Positions 34,734 to 42,361 of a stretch of 64,000 bases of DNA are shown piece after piece. Positions within the stretch are counted from its first letter, which is position 1. Each line of letters starts with the position of its first letter. Source of the stretch: Saccharofermentans sp. Lineage in GTDB: Bacteria > Bacillota > Clostridia > Saccharofermentanales > Saccharofermentanaceae. The stretch covers positions 1 through 64,000 of the forward strand of contig JAEFBB010000001.1 in NCBI GenBank assembly GCA_016292215.1, given 5' to 3'. The notes beneath the pieces were generated by a model. The model had not been told where the DNA came from. It searched no databases and saw only the letters and a list, made by a program, of their open reading frames with translations. The position numbers and the translations under genes were made by a program.

Positions 34734-34849
34734 TGACGGGGAATGACACGTTTCCACCGGGTTTTGTGTCAGTTTTCGTCACTTCCGCAGATATTGCCGG
34801 GAAGTGACACGTTTCAGCATCAATACGTGTCACTTTTCGTCACTGCCGC
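34734..34849. repeat. Two-copy palindromic intergenic repeat
   Basis: Two about 47-base units (34742-34788 and 34802-34849) share TGACACGTTTC, GTGTCA, TTTTCGTCACT and CCGC in the same order. Each unit contains inverted repeats, TGACAC with GTGTCA; in the second the arms GTGACACGT and ACGTGTCAC are perfect. An outer GTGACG/CGTCAC pair (34733-34738 with 34777-34782) encloses the first. It looks like a small REP-like element between hsp20 and the convergent dehydrogenase; nothing else is seen in this stretch. Confidence 0.75.
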
Positions 34850-34877
34850 GAAACACACGAAAAAGGCCCCTTTGGTT

Positions 34878-35840
34878 TTAGTATCCTTTCTTCCTGTCGA
34901 CCTCATATTTCAGAGGGCGGCCTTCAAGGAAATTGTTTAAGTCTTCAGTGAACATGTCGACGTTCTTTTCGAGCGTGTAACCGAGCGTAAGATTGCCTGC
35001 GATGTGAGGCGTGATGAGAAGGTTCTTTGTCTTCCAAAGTCTGCTGTCAGAAGGCAGCGGCTCAGTCTTAAAGACATCGAGCGCCGCACCTGCCAGATGA
35101 CCGCACTCAAGCGCATCAAATAAGGCGTCTTCATCAATGGCATTTCCGCGGCCCACATTGACCACATAAGAACCTTCGGGCATCGCAAAAATGCGGTCGC
35201 GGTTAAGAATATCATTTGTCTCCGGAGTAGAAGGAAGACTCATTACAAGAAGGTCAGTCCCGGGAAGGACATCATCGAGCGAATCTATCTTATACATGGC
35301 ATCGTAGGAAGGATCATTACTCATACCGGATCTGCTTACACCGATGATTTTATCTGGCTCGAAGGCACGCGCCCTTCTTGCAAAAGACGTGCCGATATCG
35401 CCAGTGCCGAGCAACGTGATCCTCGAATCTTTGAGAGAGCTCTGCGACCAATGCGTAGTCTCCCATCTGCCTTCAAGAGCTGCTCCGTAGTAAGAAGTGA
35501 GACGGCGCATCATCATGAGAGCGACAGTGATTATATGCTCTGCGATCGTTACACCATAAGAGCCTGAAGAGTTGCTGAGTATGCAGTTATCGTTAGCAAA
35601 GACATCCGGCTTCATCAGATAATCAACACCTGCCGAAGGCACGCAGAGCCACTTAAGGTTCTTGTTAGTTTTAGCGATATTCATGCCGAATCCGTATATG
35701 ATGTCAGGCTCTTCAAAGCCTGTAGGAAGCTTGTCTTCAGATTCCGTGAAGCATACTTCGGCACCGTGGCTTTCTGCGATCCTGCTTATCTTATCTATAT
35801 GTTCCTGCTTAAGTGATGAGCTGATAACGAGTATCTTCAT
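34878..35840 (-). CDS. D-isomer-specific 2-hydroxyacid dehydrogenase (hydroxypyruvate-reductase-like)
   Basis: The 320-residue NAD-dependent enzyme carries the dinucleotide motif LLGTGDIGTSFARRA (about residue 148) and a catalytic-domain set with VNVGRGNAID (Arg, about 237) and LITPHIAGN (His, near 283). These are signatures of the D-2-hydroxyacid dehydrogenase family. The operon partner is a glycerate kinase whose gene overlaps it by 4 bases, so reduction of hydroxypyruvate or glyoxylate to D-glycerate is the likely job. The start is at 35840 with GGAGGTG upstream. Confidence 0.9.
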   Translation of the reverse strand: MKILVISSSLKQEHIDKISRIAESHGAEVCFTESEDKLPTGFEEPDIIYGFGMNIAKTNKNLKWLCVPSAGVDYLMKPDVFANDNCILSNSSGSYGVTIAEHIITVALMMMRRLTSYYGAALEGRWETTHWSQSSLKDSRITLLGTGDIGTSFARRARAFEPDKIIGVSRSGMSNDPSYDAMYKIDSLDDVLPGTDLLVMSLPSTPETNDILNRDRIFAMPEGSYVVNVGRGNAIDEDALFDALECGHLAGAALDVFKTEPLPSDSRLWKTKNLLITPHIAGNLTLGYTLEKNVDMFTEDLNNFLEGRPLKYEVDRKKGY

Positions 35841-36943
35841 GTGGGCACCTCCGTAAGATAATTCTCGAACAGGGTCCGGGTCGTTTCTATCACGCTTTGG
35901 ATGGCTTTTGTAGTATCCATTGTGGGAGTTATGAGAGGCACGATCCTTTCAAATCCTGCTTCGAGACATTCCTCGTAACCGCCACCCAAGATACCGGTTA
36001 TTCCGATCACGCGCCTGCCGTGTTTTTGCCCAAGCTGAAGTATCTTGAAAGGTGCTTTGCCGTTAACTGTCTGGCTGTCCATTCTGCCTTCGCCGGTGAT
36101 GACGATATCGCACTCTTTGATAAGCGGTTCCGCGCCCGTGATCTCCGTCACGATGTCAGCACCGGAACGGATATTTGCTCCAAGGAAATTCTTAAGAGCG
36201 AAGCTCATTCCGCCTGCAGCACCGGTTCCTTTCTCATATGGATCAAATCCTGAGATCTCAGCGAAATGTTTTAACCAGCCATCCATCTCTTCCGCTTCTT
36301 CATAAGCCGCACCTTTCTGAGGTCCGTAAACATGGCTCGCGCCGTCAGGTCCGCAGAGAGGATTAGTAACGTCGCTTGCGATTGTTATATCAAGACCTTT
36401 TCCTGTGAGGCCTGAGAGATCGGCCGCTGCCAGATCTTTAAGTCCGGCACAGCCTGTACGGATATCGTTGCCGTCTTTATCCGTAAGCTTTGCTCCAAGT
36501 GCCTGAAGCATTCCTGCGCCGCCGTCATTTGTGGCGCTCCCGCCTATGCAGATAACAAGCTTTTCTGCGCCGTTGCCGATTGCGTCTTTTATGAGCTCAC
36601 CAGTTCCGAAAGTGGTAGCAAGATAAGGGTCGCGTTCTTCCGTTTTAACGAGTGTCAGGCCGGATGCTTTTGCCATCTCGATGTACGCAGTCTTGCTGTC
36701 CGGCTCGAAAATATAATCCGCATCAACAGGTGTGCCAAGAGGTCCCGTGACGGTTATGGTTTTCTTGATGCCGTGAATATATGGCGCTATCGCATCGACA
36801 GTTCCTTCACCGCCGTCAGCGAGAGGGATAACTGTAACTTCAGCTGAAGGGCAGGATGCCAGGATGCCTTCGCGGACGGCATTGCCCGCTTCCAAAGAAG
36901 TGAGACTGCCTTTGAATGAATCCATTGCGACGACGATCTTCAT
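35837..36943 (-). CDS. Glycerate kinase (GlxK/GarK type)
   Basis: The 368-residue protein starts MKIVVAMDSFKGSLTSLEAG and contains PLADGGEGTVD, GSATNDGGAGMLQALGAKL and GEGRMDSQT, the signature blocks of the glycerate kinase type 1 fold. It phosphorylates D-glycerate, in this family usually to 2-phosphoglycerate. It is followed by a 2-hydroxyacid dehydrogenase with a 4-base overlap, giving a two-step path from hydroxypyruvate into lower glycolysis. GGAGGG precedes the ATG. An operator-like palindrome lies upstream at 37000-37020. Confidence 0.93.
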   Translation of the reverse strand: MKIVVAMDSFKGSLTSLEAGNAVREGILASCPSAEVTVIPLADGGEGTVDAIAPYIHGIKKTITVTGPLGTPVDADYIFEPDSKTAYIEMAKASGLTLVKTEERDPYLATTFGTGELIKDAIGNGAEKLVICIGGSATNDGGAGMLQALGAKLTDKDGNDIRTGCAGLKDLAAADLSGLTGKGLDITIASDVTNPLCGPDGASHVYGPQKGAAYEEAEEMDGWLKHFAEISGFDPYEKGTGAAGGMSFALKNFLGANIRSGADIVTEITGAEPLIKECDIVITGEGRMDSQTVNGKAPFKILQLGQKHGRRVIGITGILGGGYEECLEAGFERIVPLITPTMDTTKAIQSVIETTRTLFENYLTEVPT

Positions 36944-36970
36944 GTGCCCTCCTGATAAGTGATTTGATTG

Positions 36971-37020
36971 AATTATACATTAAGAAAGTGTCCGGATATT
37001 AACTCAAGTACAACTTGAAT
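36971..37020 (-). promoter_or_regulatory. Promoter and palindrome of the glycerate kinase operon
   Basis: On the minus strand a TATAAT -10 lies at 36971-36976. The expected -35 (36994-36999) is poor. Directly upstream is AACTCAAGT-ACA-ACTTGAATT (37000-37020), a 9-bp imperfect dyad with one mismatch. A dyad next to a poor -35 suggests an activator site. Confidence 0.55.
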
Positions 37021-37180
37021 TATTCGTTGAAACTTCAATTCCCGCTCGCTAAAATATTGATGTGCGATCCTCTATTCTAAGGCTGAAGGAGGTGAGACAT
37101 ATGGAAGATACGATGACGACGAGAAGATGGAACCAATAGAAAGCTTGCTGGATGTTTATAAGAGACTGATGTAAAAGCCT

Positions 37181-37555
37181 ATGAACCGCCAAACAGTAAT
37201 AGATCACATCAATAACCAATACGGAGTTGAGCCGGATTTTCCATGGGAGGGAGATCTTGTTTCCGGTGTCTTCAGGCACAGAGATAATCGAAAATGGTTT
37301 GCCCTCATAATGCTTGTAAGAAGAGACAGACTTGGTCTTGAGGGCGATGAACCGGTAGACTGCATGAATCTGAAGATCAACGATCCGATGCTTCATGACA
37401 TGCTGTGCCACGAAGACGGAATAATGCCTTCATATCACATGAACAAGAGACACTGGATAACCGTTTTGCTGGATGGGACGGTCGCAGATGAGAAGGTTTT
37501 CGAGTTGATAGATGTGAGCTATCAGGCTACAGCATCCAAGAATAAAAAGAGATAA
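37181..37555 (+). CDS. MmcQ/YjbR family protein
   Basis: The 124-residue protein has the length and blocks of the MmcQ/YjbR DUF: VEPDFPWEGD, KWFALIMLV, MNLKINDP, MNKRHWITVLLDG and a closing YQAT. The fold is CyaY-like; function is unknown, with a proposed DNA-binding role. The start at 37181 has no ribosome site of its own, and two overlapping micro-frames with a strong AAGGAGG lie just before it, so translation may be coupled. Confidence 0.88.
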   Translation: MNRQTVIDHINNQYGVEPDFPWEGDLVSGVFRHRDNRKWFALIMLVRRDRLGLEGDEPVDCMNLKINDPMLHDMLCHEDGIMPSYHMNKRHWITVLLDGTVADEKVFELIDVSYQATASKNKKR

Positions 37556-37599
37556 CAGACATTAACACCTTTCAGTGTTTTCAAAACATAAAAAATCCG

Positions 37600-37608
37600 T
37601 GATATAAT
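37600..37608 (+). promoter_or_regulatory. Extended -10 promoter that makes a leaderless GGDEF transcript
   Basis: TGA-TATAAT ends 6 bases before the ATG at 37615, so transcription should begin on or next to the start codon. No ribosome site is present. Confidence 0.7.
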
Positions 37609-37614
37609 TCCGGT

Positions 37615-38775
37615 ATGCAACTGGACTATACGTTTTATTATGTAGAGGCCAATATCGTCTGCATCATCATTTTCGGAATGATGCTTATAAGAGAGATGGG
37701 ATCTGTCGGCAGACAGACTAAGCAGGTGATATTCGTCAACATTACTATTAGCCACATGCTGTATTTTATTAGTGACATAGCATGGGTGCTTATTCTTGCG
37801 GACATTATTCCTTATACAAGATTTTCAGCAGCGGCAGCTAATTTCACGAATGCACTTCTGCTTTGTGCCATTACGGGATTGTGGTTCGTATATGTTGAGC
37901 TCTCGCAAGGTGAGCAATACATTACTTCATACAAAAAGCGCATGCTTGTCCTGGTCCCTGCGATGGTAAATCCGGTTGTTATGCTGGCACTGTTACTGAT
38001 TGCTCCAGGAAGCATTATAACCGAGGACAAAGCGTTAACACCTCTGTACTACATCTTTTTCCTGACGGTGCCGGCTTTGTACATTTGTATCAGCGCTGTC
38101 AGATCTGCCATAAGAGCATTCAAAAAGGAGAACTATGCTGTCAGGACCCAGTACCTGGTGTGCGCGATCTATCCGGTGATACTTACGGTGTTCGGTATCT
38201 GGCAGACACTGTGGCTTGCAGCACCGATCTTCTGCTTCGGCTGTACGATCATGATGCTCTATGTCTATATCATCTCGCTGAATGACCAGGTATCGATCGA
38301 TGAGCTGACACGTCTTAACAACAGAACGCAGCTTAAGAGATTTGTCGCAAGTGAAGCAATGAAGCAGAATACCGACAGGATGACACATTACGTGCTCATG
38401 ATCGATCTCAACAAGTTTAAGCAGATCAATGACCAGCACGGTCATGTTGAAGGCGACAATGCGCTTAAGAGAACAGCAGACGCTCTCAAGGTATCCTGTG
38501 CCGACAACACCTATAAGACATTCATCGCAAGGTACGGCGGAGACGAATTCATCATCATCGCCAAGACCGATAATGAGGAGCTTATCAAAGAACTGTGCAG
38601 CAGGATCAAGTCCACGCTGATCCGCATGAATGATGAAGCAGGTGCGAAGTATGAGCTCTCGGCCTGCATCGGTTACGCCTGTTACAATGGTGAGCTCGAC
38701 ACATTCCAGGTAGCACTTGCCCAGGCTGACGAAGCGCTCTACAAAGAGAAGGCCGAGCGCGGCGCGATGAGGTAA
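37615..38775 (+). CDS. Membrane-bound diguanylate cyclase (GGDEF)
   Basis: The 386-residue protein has six or seven hydrophobic helices in residues 8-225, probably a sensor of the 7TM-like type, then a GGDEF domain (about 230-386) with DELTRLNNR, MIDLNKFKQINDQHGHVEGD and ARYGGDEF. All residues for GTP and metal binding are present, so it should make c-di-GMP. There is no RxxD inhibitory site. The transcript appears leaderless. No EAL or PilZ domain is linked. Confidence 0.9.
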   Translation: MQLDYTFYYVEANIVCIIIFGMMLIREMGSVGRQTKQVIFVNITISHMLYFISDIAWVLILADIIPYTRFSAAAANFTNALLLCAITGLWFVYVELSQGEQYITSYKKRMLVLVPAMVNPVVMLALLLIAPGSIITEDKALTPLYYIFFLTVPALYICISAVRSAIRAFKKENYAVRTQYLVCAIYPVILTVFGIWQTLWLAAPIFCFGCTIMMLYVYIISLNDQVSIDELTRLNNRTQLKRFVASEAMKQNTDRMTHYVLMIDLNKFKQINDQHGHVEGDNALKRTADALKVSCADNTYKTFIARYGGDEFIIIAKTDNEELIKELCSRIKSTLIRMNDEAGAKYELSACIGYACYNGELDTFQVALAQADEALYKEKAERGAMR

Positions 38776-38805
38776 TTATTTCAGCTGAAGATTTCTTAAA
38801 TATTT

Positions 38806-38839
38806 TTGCACTCCTGTTTCAGGGGAGTATAATATCCCC
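38806..38839 (+). promoter_or_regulatory. Promoter of the sensor-GGDEF gene, leaderless type with flanking palindrome
   Basis: TTGCAC (38806-38811), 16 bases, TATAAT (38828-38833), then the ATG 6 bases later at 38840. GGGGA (38822-38826) and TCCCC (38835-38839) flank the -10 as an inverted repeat. GGGGAG is 12 bases from the ATG and could be a poor ribosome site instead. Confidence 0.65.
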
Positions 38840-40672
38840 ATGAAGATATGCGCGTTTATCGGAGATATGTACAGGGACTTTTCCCTGTCCATCATAAGAC
38901 ACCTTGATTACTATGCTCAGGAAAAGGGGCATAGGATCGATGTGTTCGGCATGTGCTCGGTTACCACGAGCAATCCTCTCCACGTCAACGGATTAAAGAG
39001 TATCCTGACTCTCCCTAACGTCCACGACTATGACGGCATCATCCTCTGCTACGATACGCTTATCCATGAAGATCTCGGCAAGGACTTGGTCGAAGATCTT
39101 TTAGATGATATGGAAGCTCCTCCGGTGGTTTGCATCAGAGCAGCCATTCCGGGTTTCTACAACATCATCCCTGATAACAGAGCGCTCATGTATGAAGTCG
39201 CAAAGCATGTCATCTCAAAGTGCAAGACTGATGATATCGGTTTTGTAACCGGAATGGATGAGCTTGAAGATTCCTACGAGAGACGCGAGGGCTTCGAGAA
39301 GGCCATGCAGGAAGCAGGCCACGAGATCCGTGAGGACATGATATACCACGGCAATTACTGGATCACCCAGGGTCCTGAGATGGCTGACTGCTTCATTAAG
39401 CCTGACGGCACGCTTCCTGAAGCGATAATCTGTTCGAATGACTACGAGGCGATCGCGCTTTGTAACGAACTGATCCAGAGAGGTTACCAGATCCCCGGTG
39501 ACACCATGATCAGCGGTGTCGACAATACTTACGAAGCCAGAGACCATATCCCTTCAATGACCACGATCGAGATCTCCAACGAGACCTTCGTTGACATTGC
39601 AATGCAGGTCCTTGAAGATGCTGCCAACGGCAAGAAGCGGGATCTTAATATCTATGTGCCCGGTAACCTTATTCTGCGCGAGAGCACAGGTGATCTGGTA
39701 GTCGAGAGAGATATCTATAAGTCCCTCTGCCTTCAGAATGTTGCATCTTCCGTGTCGATGGATGACAGAAGAGAGTTTGTTGTCATAAATGCTCTTTTCG
39801 AGGGTGCCCTCACGAAGGAGACATCGATCCAGGTCACGCTTGACCAGTTCAGGACCATAGACAGTATCCTATCGGTTTACCTGGTTCAGTACAGAGAGAA
39901 CGACAGAGTGCTCGTCGGTTACTATTCTGATCAGGGAGAAGACCACATCAAGGATGTTACGTTCTCAAATGATATACTTCTTCCTCAGGGGCTCGAAAAC
40001 GACGAGCGCGGAACACGCATTTATCTGCCTCTGGCTTATAAGAACGAAGTATACGGCTATGCGCTTTTTGTTGTTGACACTGATGTGGCAAACTTCATTA
40101 ACTTCAAGATCGAATATATTCTCTCGCAGGCCGGCCAGAACATAAATAAGCTCGAGCTTTACAGCAAGCTCTTCGGTATCGCCGATGTCATGAGTCTTTA
40201 TATCAAGGATCCTCTTACGGGTACACTTAACAGACGCGGCTTCGAGAAGCACATCTCCGAGCTGTTCAATGACGAGGGCAAGATGATCAAAGCATGTGCC
40301 GTCGCGTCTATCGATATGGATGAACTGAAGTTCATTAACGACAATTTCGGCCACAATGCCGGTGATGAAGCGATCAAGGAGACCGCTAACGCGATCGAGA
40401 GCGCTCTTAATCCGGGAGAGTTTGTAGCCAGAATGGGCGGCGACGAATTCGAAGCAGTTATTTTCCTTTCAGATCCCGGTAGACTCGGCAAGTTCATCAG
40501 GAACGTCCGCAACAACATCCGTGAAGTCAATTTGTCCGGCAAATACCAGTTCGAATTAAGCTCCAGTATCGGAACATGCGATCTTACGGATTGGCACGGC
40601 GTCACCGACTGCATGAAGAAGGCTGACAAGGCCATGTATCTTGAGAAGAAGGCTAAGAAAAAGAACAGATAA
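38840..40672 (+). CDS. LacI-type periplasmic-binding-fold sensor with GGDEF output
   Basis: The 610-residue cytosolic protein has no signal or membrane helix. Residues 1-275 form a Peripla_BP_3-like ligand domain (AAIPGFYNIIPDNRALMYEV, ICSNDYEAIALCNELIQRGY, ISGVDNTYEARDHIPSMTTI), the same fold as LacI effector domains but without helix-turn-helix. Residues 290-430 are GAF-like, then a GGDEF domain (440-610) with DELKFINDNFGHNAGD and ARMGGDEF. It probably reads a cytoplasmic sugar or nucleoside and makes c-di-GMP. The RxxD site is absent. It sits 64 bases after another GGDEF gene. Confidence 0.88.
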   Translation: MKICAFIGDMYRDFSLSIIRHLDYYAQEKGHRIDVFGMCSVTTSNPLHVNGLKSILTLPNVHDYDGIILCYDTLIHEDLGKDLVEDLLDDMEAPPVVCIRAAIPGFYNIIPDNRALMYEVAKHVISKCKTDDIGFVTGMDELEDSYERREGFEKAMQEAGHEIREDMIYHGNYWITQGPEMADCFIKPDGTLPEAIICSNDYEAIALCNELIQRGYQIPGDTMISGVDNTYEARDHIPSMTTIEISNETFVDIAMQVLEDAANGKKRDLNIYVPGNLILRESTGDLVVERDIYKSLCLQNVASSVSMDDRREFVVINALFEGALTKETSIQVTLDQFRTIDSILSVYLVQYRENDRVLVGYYSDQGEDHIKDVTFSNDILLPQGLENDERGTRIYLPLAYKNEVYGYALFVVDTDVANFINFKIEYILSQAGQNINKLELYSKLFGIADVMSLYIKDPLTGTLNRRGFEKHISELFNDEGKMIKACAVASIDMDELKFINDNFGHNAGDEAIKETANAIESALNPGEFVARMGGDEFEAVIFLSDPGRLGKFIRNVRNNIREVNLSGKYQFELSSSIGTCDLTDWHGVTDCMKKADKAMYLEKKAKKKNR

Positions 40673-40698
40673 AGCCTTTTAAATTATTTGTTTCTCAG

Positions 40699-40728
40699 AC
40701 CCCGGAGAATATATGTCTTCGGGGTTTT
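40699..40728 (+). terminator. Terminator of the sensor-GGDEF gene
   Basis: A 10-bp stem (40699-40708 with 40716-40725, one G-T pair) and TTTT. The next promoter's TGA-TATAAT (40728-40736) begins at the last T, so terminator and promoter abut. Confidence 0.88.
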
Positions 40729-40736
40729 GATATAAT
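40728..40736 (+). promoter_or_regulatory. Extended -10 promoter of the repeat lipoprotein gene
   Basis: TGA-TATAAT directly after the terminator T run. Confidence 0.6.
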
Positions 40737-40820
40737 TACTCTTCGCCGGCAGTGCAACATTTTTGATTGGATGTCTGTATTAATGGCATAAACCAAAACG
40801 AAAATGAATGGAGTAATAAA

Positions 40821-41543
40821 ATGAAGAACTTTACGACAAAGCTTTTGGCATTAGGACTTACGGCAACGATTTTTGCATGCGGCCTTACGGCATGCAAGAC
40901 AGAGCAGAAGGGAAGCTCTAATGCAAATGCAGAAACTACACAGAGCGAAGAGACAACGCAGAGCAACTTAGGTATGTGGGTCGCATCAGAATCTACAGAG
41001 ATCACACCTGAGATCAAGGGTTATTTCGATGAGGCTATAGGTGAGATCGACGGGTATTTTTATGAACCCGTTGCATGTCTCGGAACAATGGTTTTCGGAG
41101 GCACCAATTACTGCCTCGTATGCCAGCCCAATGTCATTGCTGCAAATGCGATGAATTCACTGGTCATCACATATATTAAAGTAGATATTTCCGGCAAGGC
41201 ATCCTTCCTTAAGGATGAACGCTTAGTCCTTCCCGGCACCGAGAACGCAGACGATAATATGGTCGGCAGTTGGGCATATGCCGAATCCACTGAGATCACA
41301 CCTGAGATCGAAGCTGTCATGGCTAAGGCCACTGAGACTATCACAGGCGAGACCTATGAGCCTGTCGTTTATGTCGGCTCTCAGGTCGTAGCCGGCACTA
41401 ACCACGCGATCCTCTGCAAGGCTACACCGTCCACTTCAGGCCTTGATACACCTGCATCCTATGTCATCCTCTACATCTACGAGGACCTCGAAGGCAACTG
41501 CTCCATCACGGAGACAGAAGCAATTCAAATGAAAGCAACATAA
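40821..41543 (+). CDS. Lipoprotein with two internal repeats
   Basis: I start at the ATG at 40821 with GGAG 7 bases upstream; an upstream in-frame start has none. The 240-residue precursor has a lipoprotein signal (lipobox LTAC, lipidated Cys near residue 25). Two tandem copies of about 90 residues follow. Copy 1 reads ASESTEITPEIKGYFDEA and YEPVACLGTMVFGGTNYCLV; copy 2 reads AESTEITPEIEAVMAKA and YEPVVYVGSQVVAGTNHAIL. The repeat recalls cystatin-like folds, but I cannot assign a function. It ends at a bidirectional terminator. Confidence 0.8.
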   Translation: MKNFTTKLLALGLTATIFACGLTACKTEQKGSSNANAETTQSEETTQSNLGMWVASESTEITPEIKGYFDEAIGEIDGYFYEPVACLGTMVFGGTNYCLVCQPNVIAANAMNSLVITYIKVDISGKASFLKDERLVLPGTENADDNMVGSWAYAESTEITPEIEAVMAKATETITGETYEPVVYVGSQVVAGTNHAILCKATPSTSGLDTPASYVILYIYEDLEGNCSITETEAIQMKAT

Positions 41544-41569
41544 TCACTGCTCCCATAATAGACTCCTAA

Positions 41570-41593
41570 AAAGCCGCCCTGATAGGCGGCTTT
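41570..41593 (+). terminator. Bidirectional terminator between convergent genes
   Basis: A 9-bp AAAGCCGCC/GGCGGCTTT stem with a 6-base loop; it has T-rich flanks on both strands and serves the lipoprotein and the GntR gene. Confidence 0.88.
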
Positions 41594-41613
41594 AATCATT
41601 TAAAACGCAGTTA

Positions 41614-42288
41614 TCATTCGGTGATGTACTCGCTGTATTCTTTCTTGATGATGTCCCAGTCAAGATCGAATCTGGACATGTGCTTTGAGAAAGCTGCTTC
41701 TGCGGCGTCCTTGTCGTGAGCTGCGATAGCATCAGCGATTGCCTTATGGTCTGATACGAGCTTCTGGTCCTTGATGGTCTTGAGGGACAAAGATCTTACG
41801 CGGTCAAAGTGAAGGCTCATGAGGCCTACCATGTAGAAGCACTGCATCTTGTTGCAGGCGACATAGATATTCTTATGGAATTCGTTGTCGAGATCCAGGA
41901 ACTTCGGAGGATCGTTCTCGAGATAGAACTGCTGGAGCTTGATGTTTGCATAGAGCTTCTGGATATCTTCTTCTGTAGCGACGTCGCATGCTTCCTTGAT
42001 GAGTGCTGTCTCGACTGCGATACGGAGGAAACGTGATTCCTTGATGAGCTCGTAGTCAATGAGTGAGACACTGCAGCCCTTCTGGGGAAGGATGTTGACG
42101 ATCTTGGACTTGGACAGTTCAAGGAAAGCCTCGTGAACGGGCGTTCTTGAGATTCCGAGCTGGGTTGCGATCTCCTGCTCGCCGATAAGGCTGCCGGGCT
42201 TGATCTCCATATTGATGATGTTGTCTTTTACAATGCGGAAAGCATATTCGCGGTTAGGTTCAAATGTTTTCTTTGGCGTAATGATCAT
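41614..42288 (-). CDS. GntR/FadR-type regulator, probable hexuronate repressor
   Basis: The 224-residue protein has a winged helix-turn-helix (about residues 12-75: IGEQEIATQLGISRTPVHEA) and an FCD-type helical ligand domain with conserved metal-ligand histidines (DNEFHKNIY, SDHKAIADAI). This is the FadR subfamily, which includes UxuR and ExuR. It is the third gene of the uxuA-uxuB leftward unit, so it likely binds fructuronate, mannonate or a related acid and controls the locus; the ligand is inferred. An ACATAAA/TTTATGT inverted repeat at 42328-42347 may be a local operator or hairpin. GGGGAT precedes the start. Confidence 0.9.
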   Translation of the reverse strand: MIITPKKTFEPNREYAFRIVKDNIINMEIKPGSLIGEQEIATQLGISRTPVHEAFLELSKSKIVNILPQKGCSVSLIDYELIKESRFLRIAVETALIKEACDVATEEDIQKLYANIKLQQFYLENDPPKFLDLDNEFHKNIYVACNKMQCFYMVGLMSLHFDRVRSLSLKTIKDQKLVSDHKAIADAIAAHDKDAAEAAFSKHMSRFDLDWDIIKKEYSEYITE

Positions 42289-42361
42289 TATAGAAATCCC
42301 CTTTAATCGAAATCTATAAAAAAACTAACATAAAAGATAATTTATGTCTACAACTTACATA

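Noticed and set aside
41108-41344. Minus-strand open frame inside the repeat lipoprotein
   Set aside because: It has no ribosome site or recognisable domain and mirrors the coding strand.
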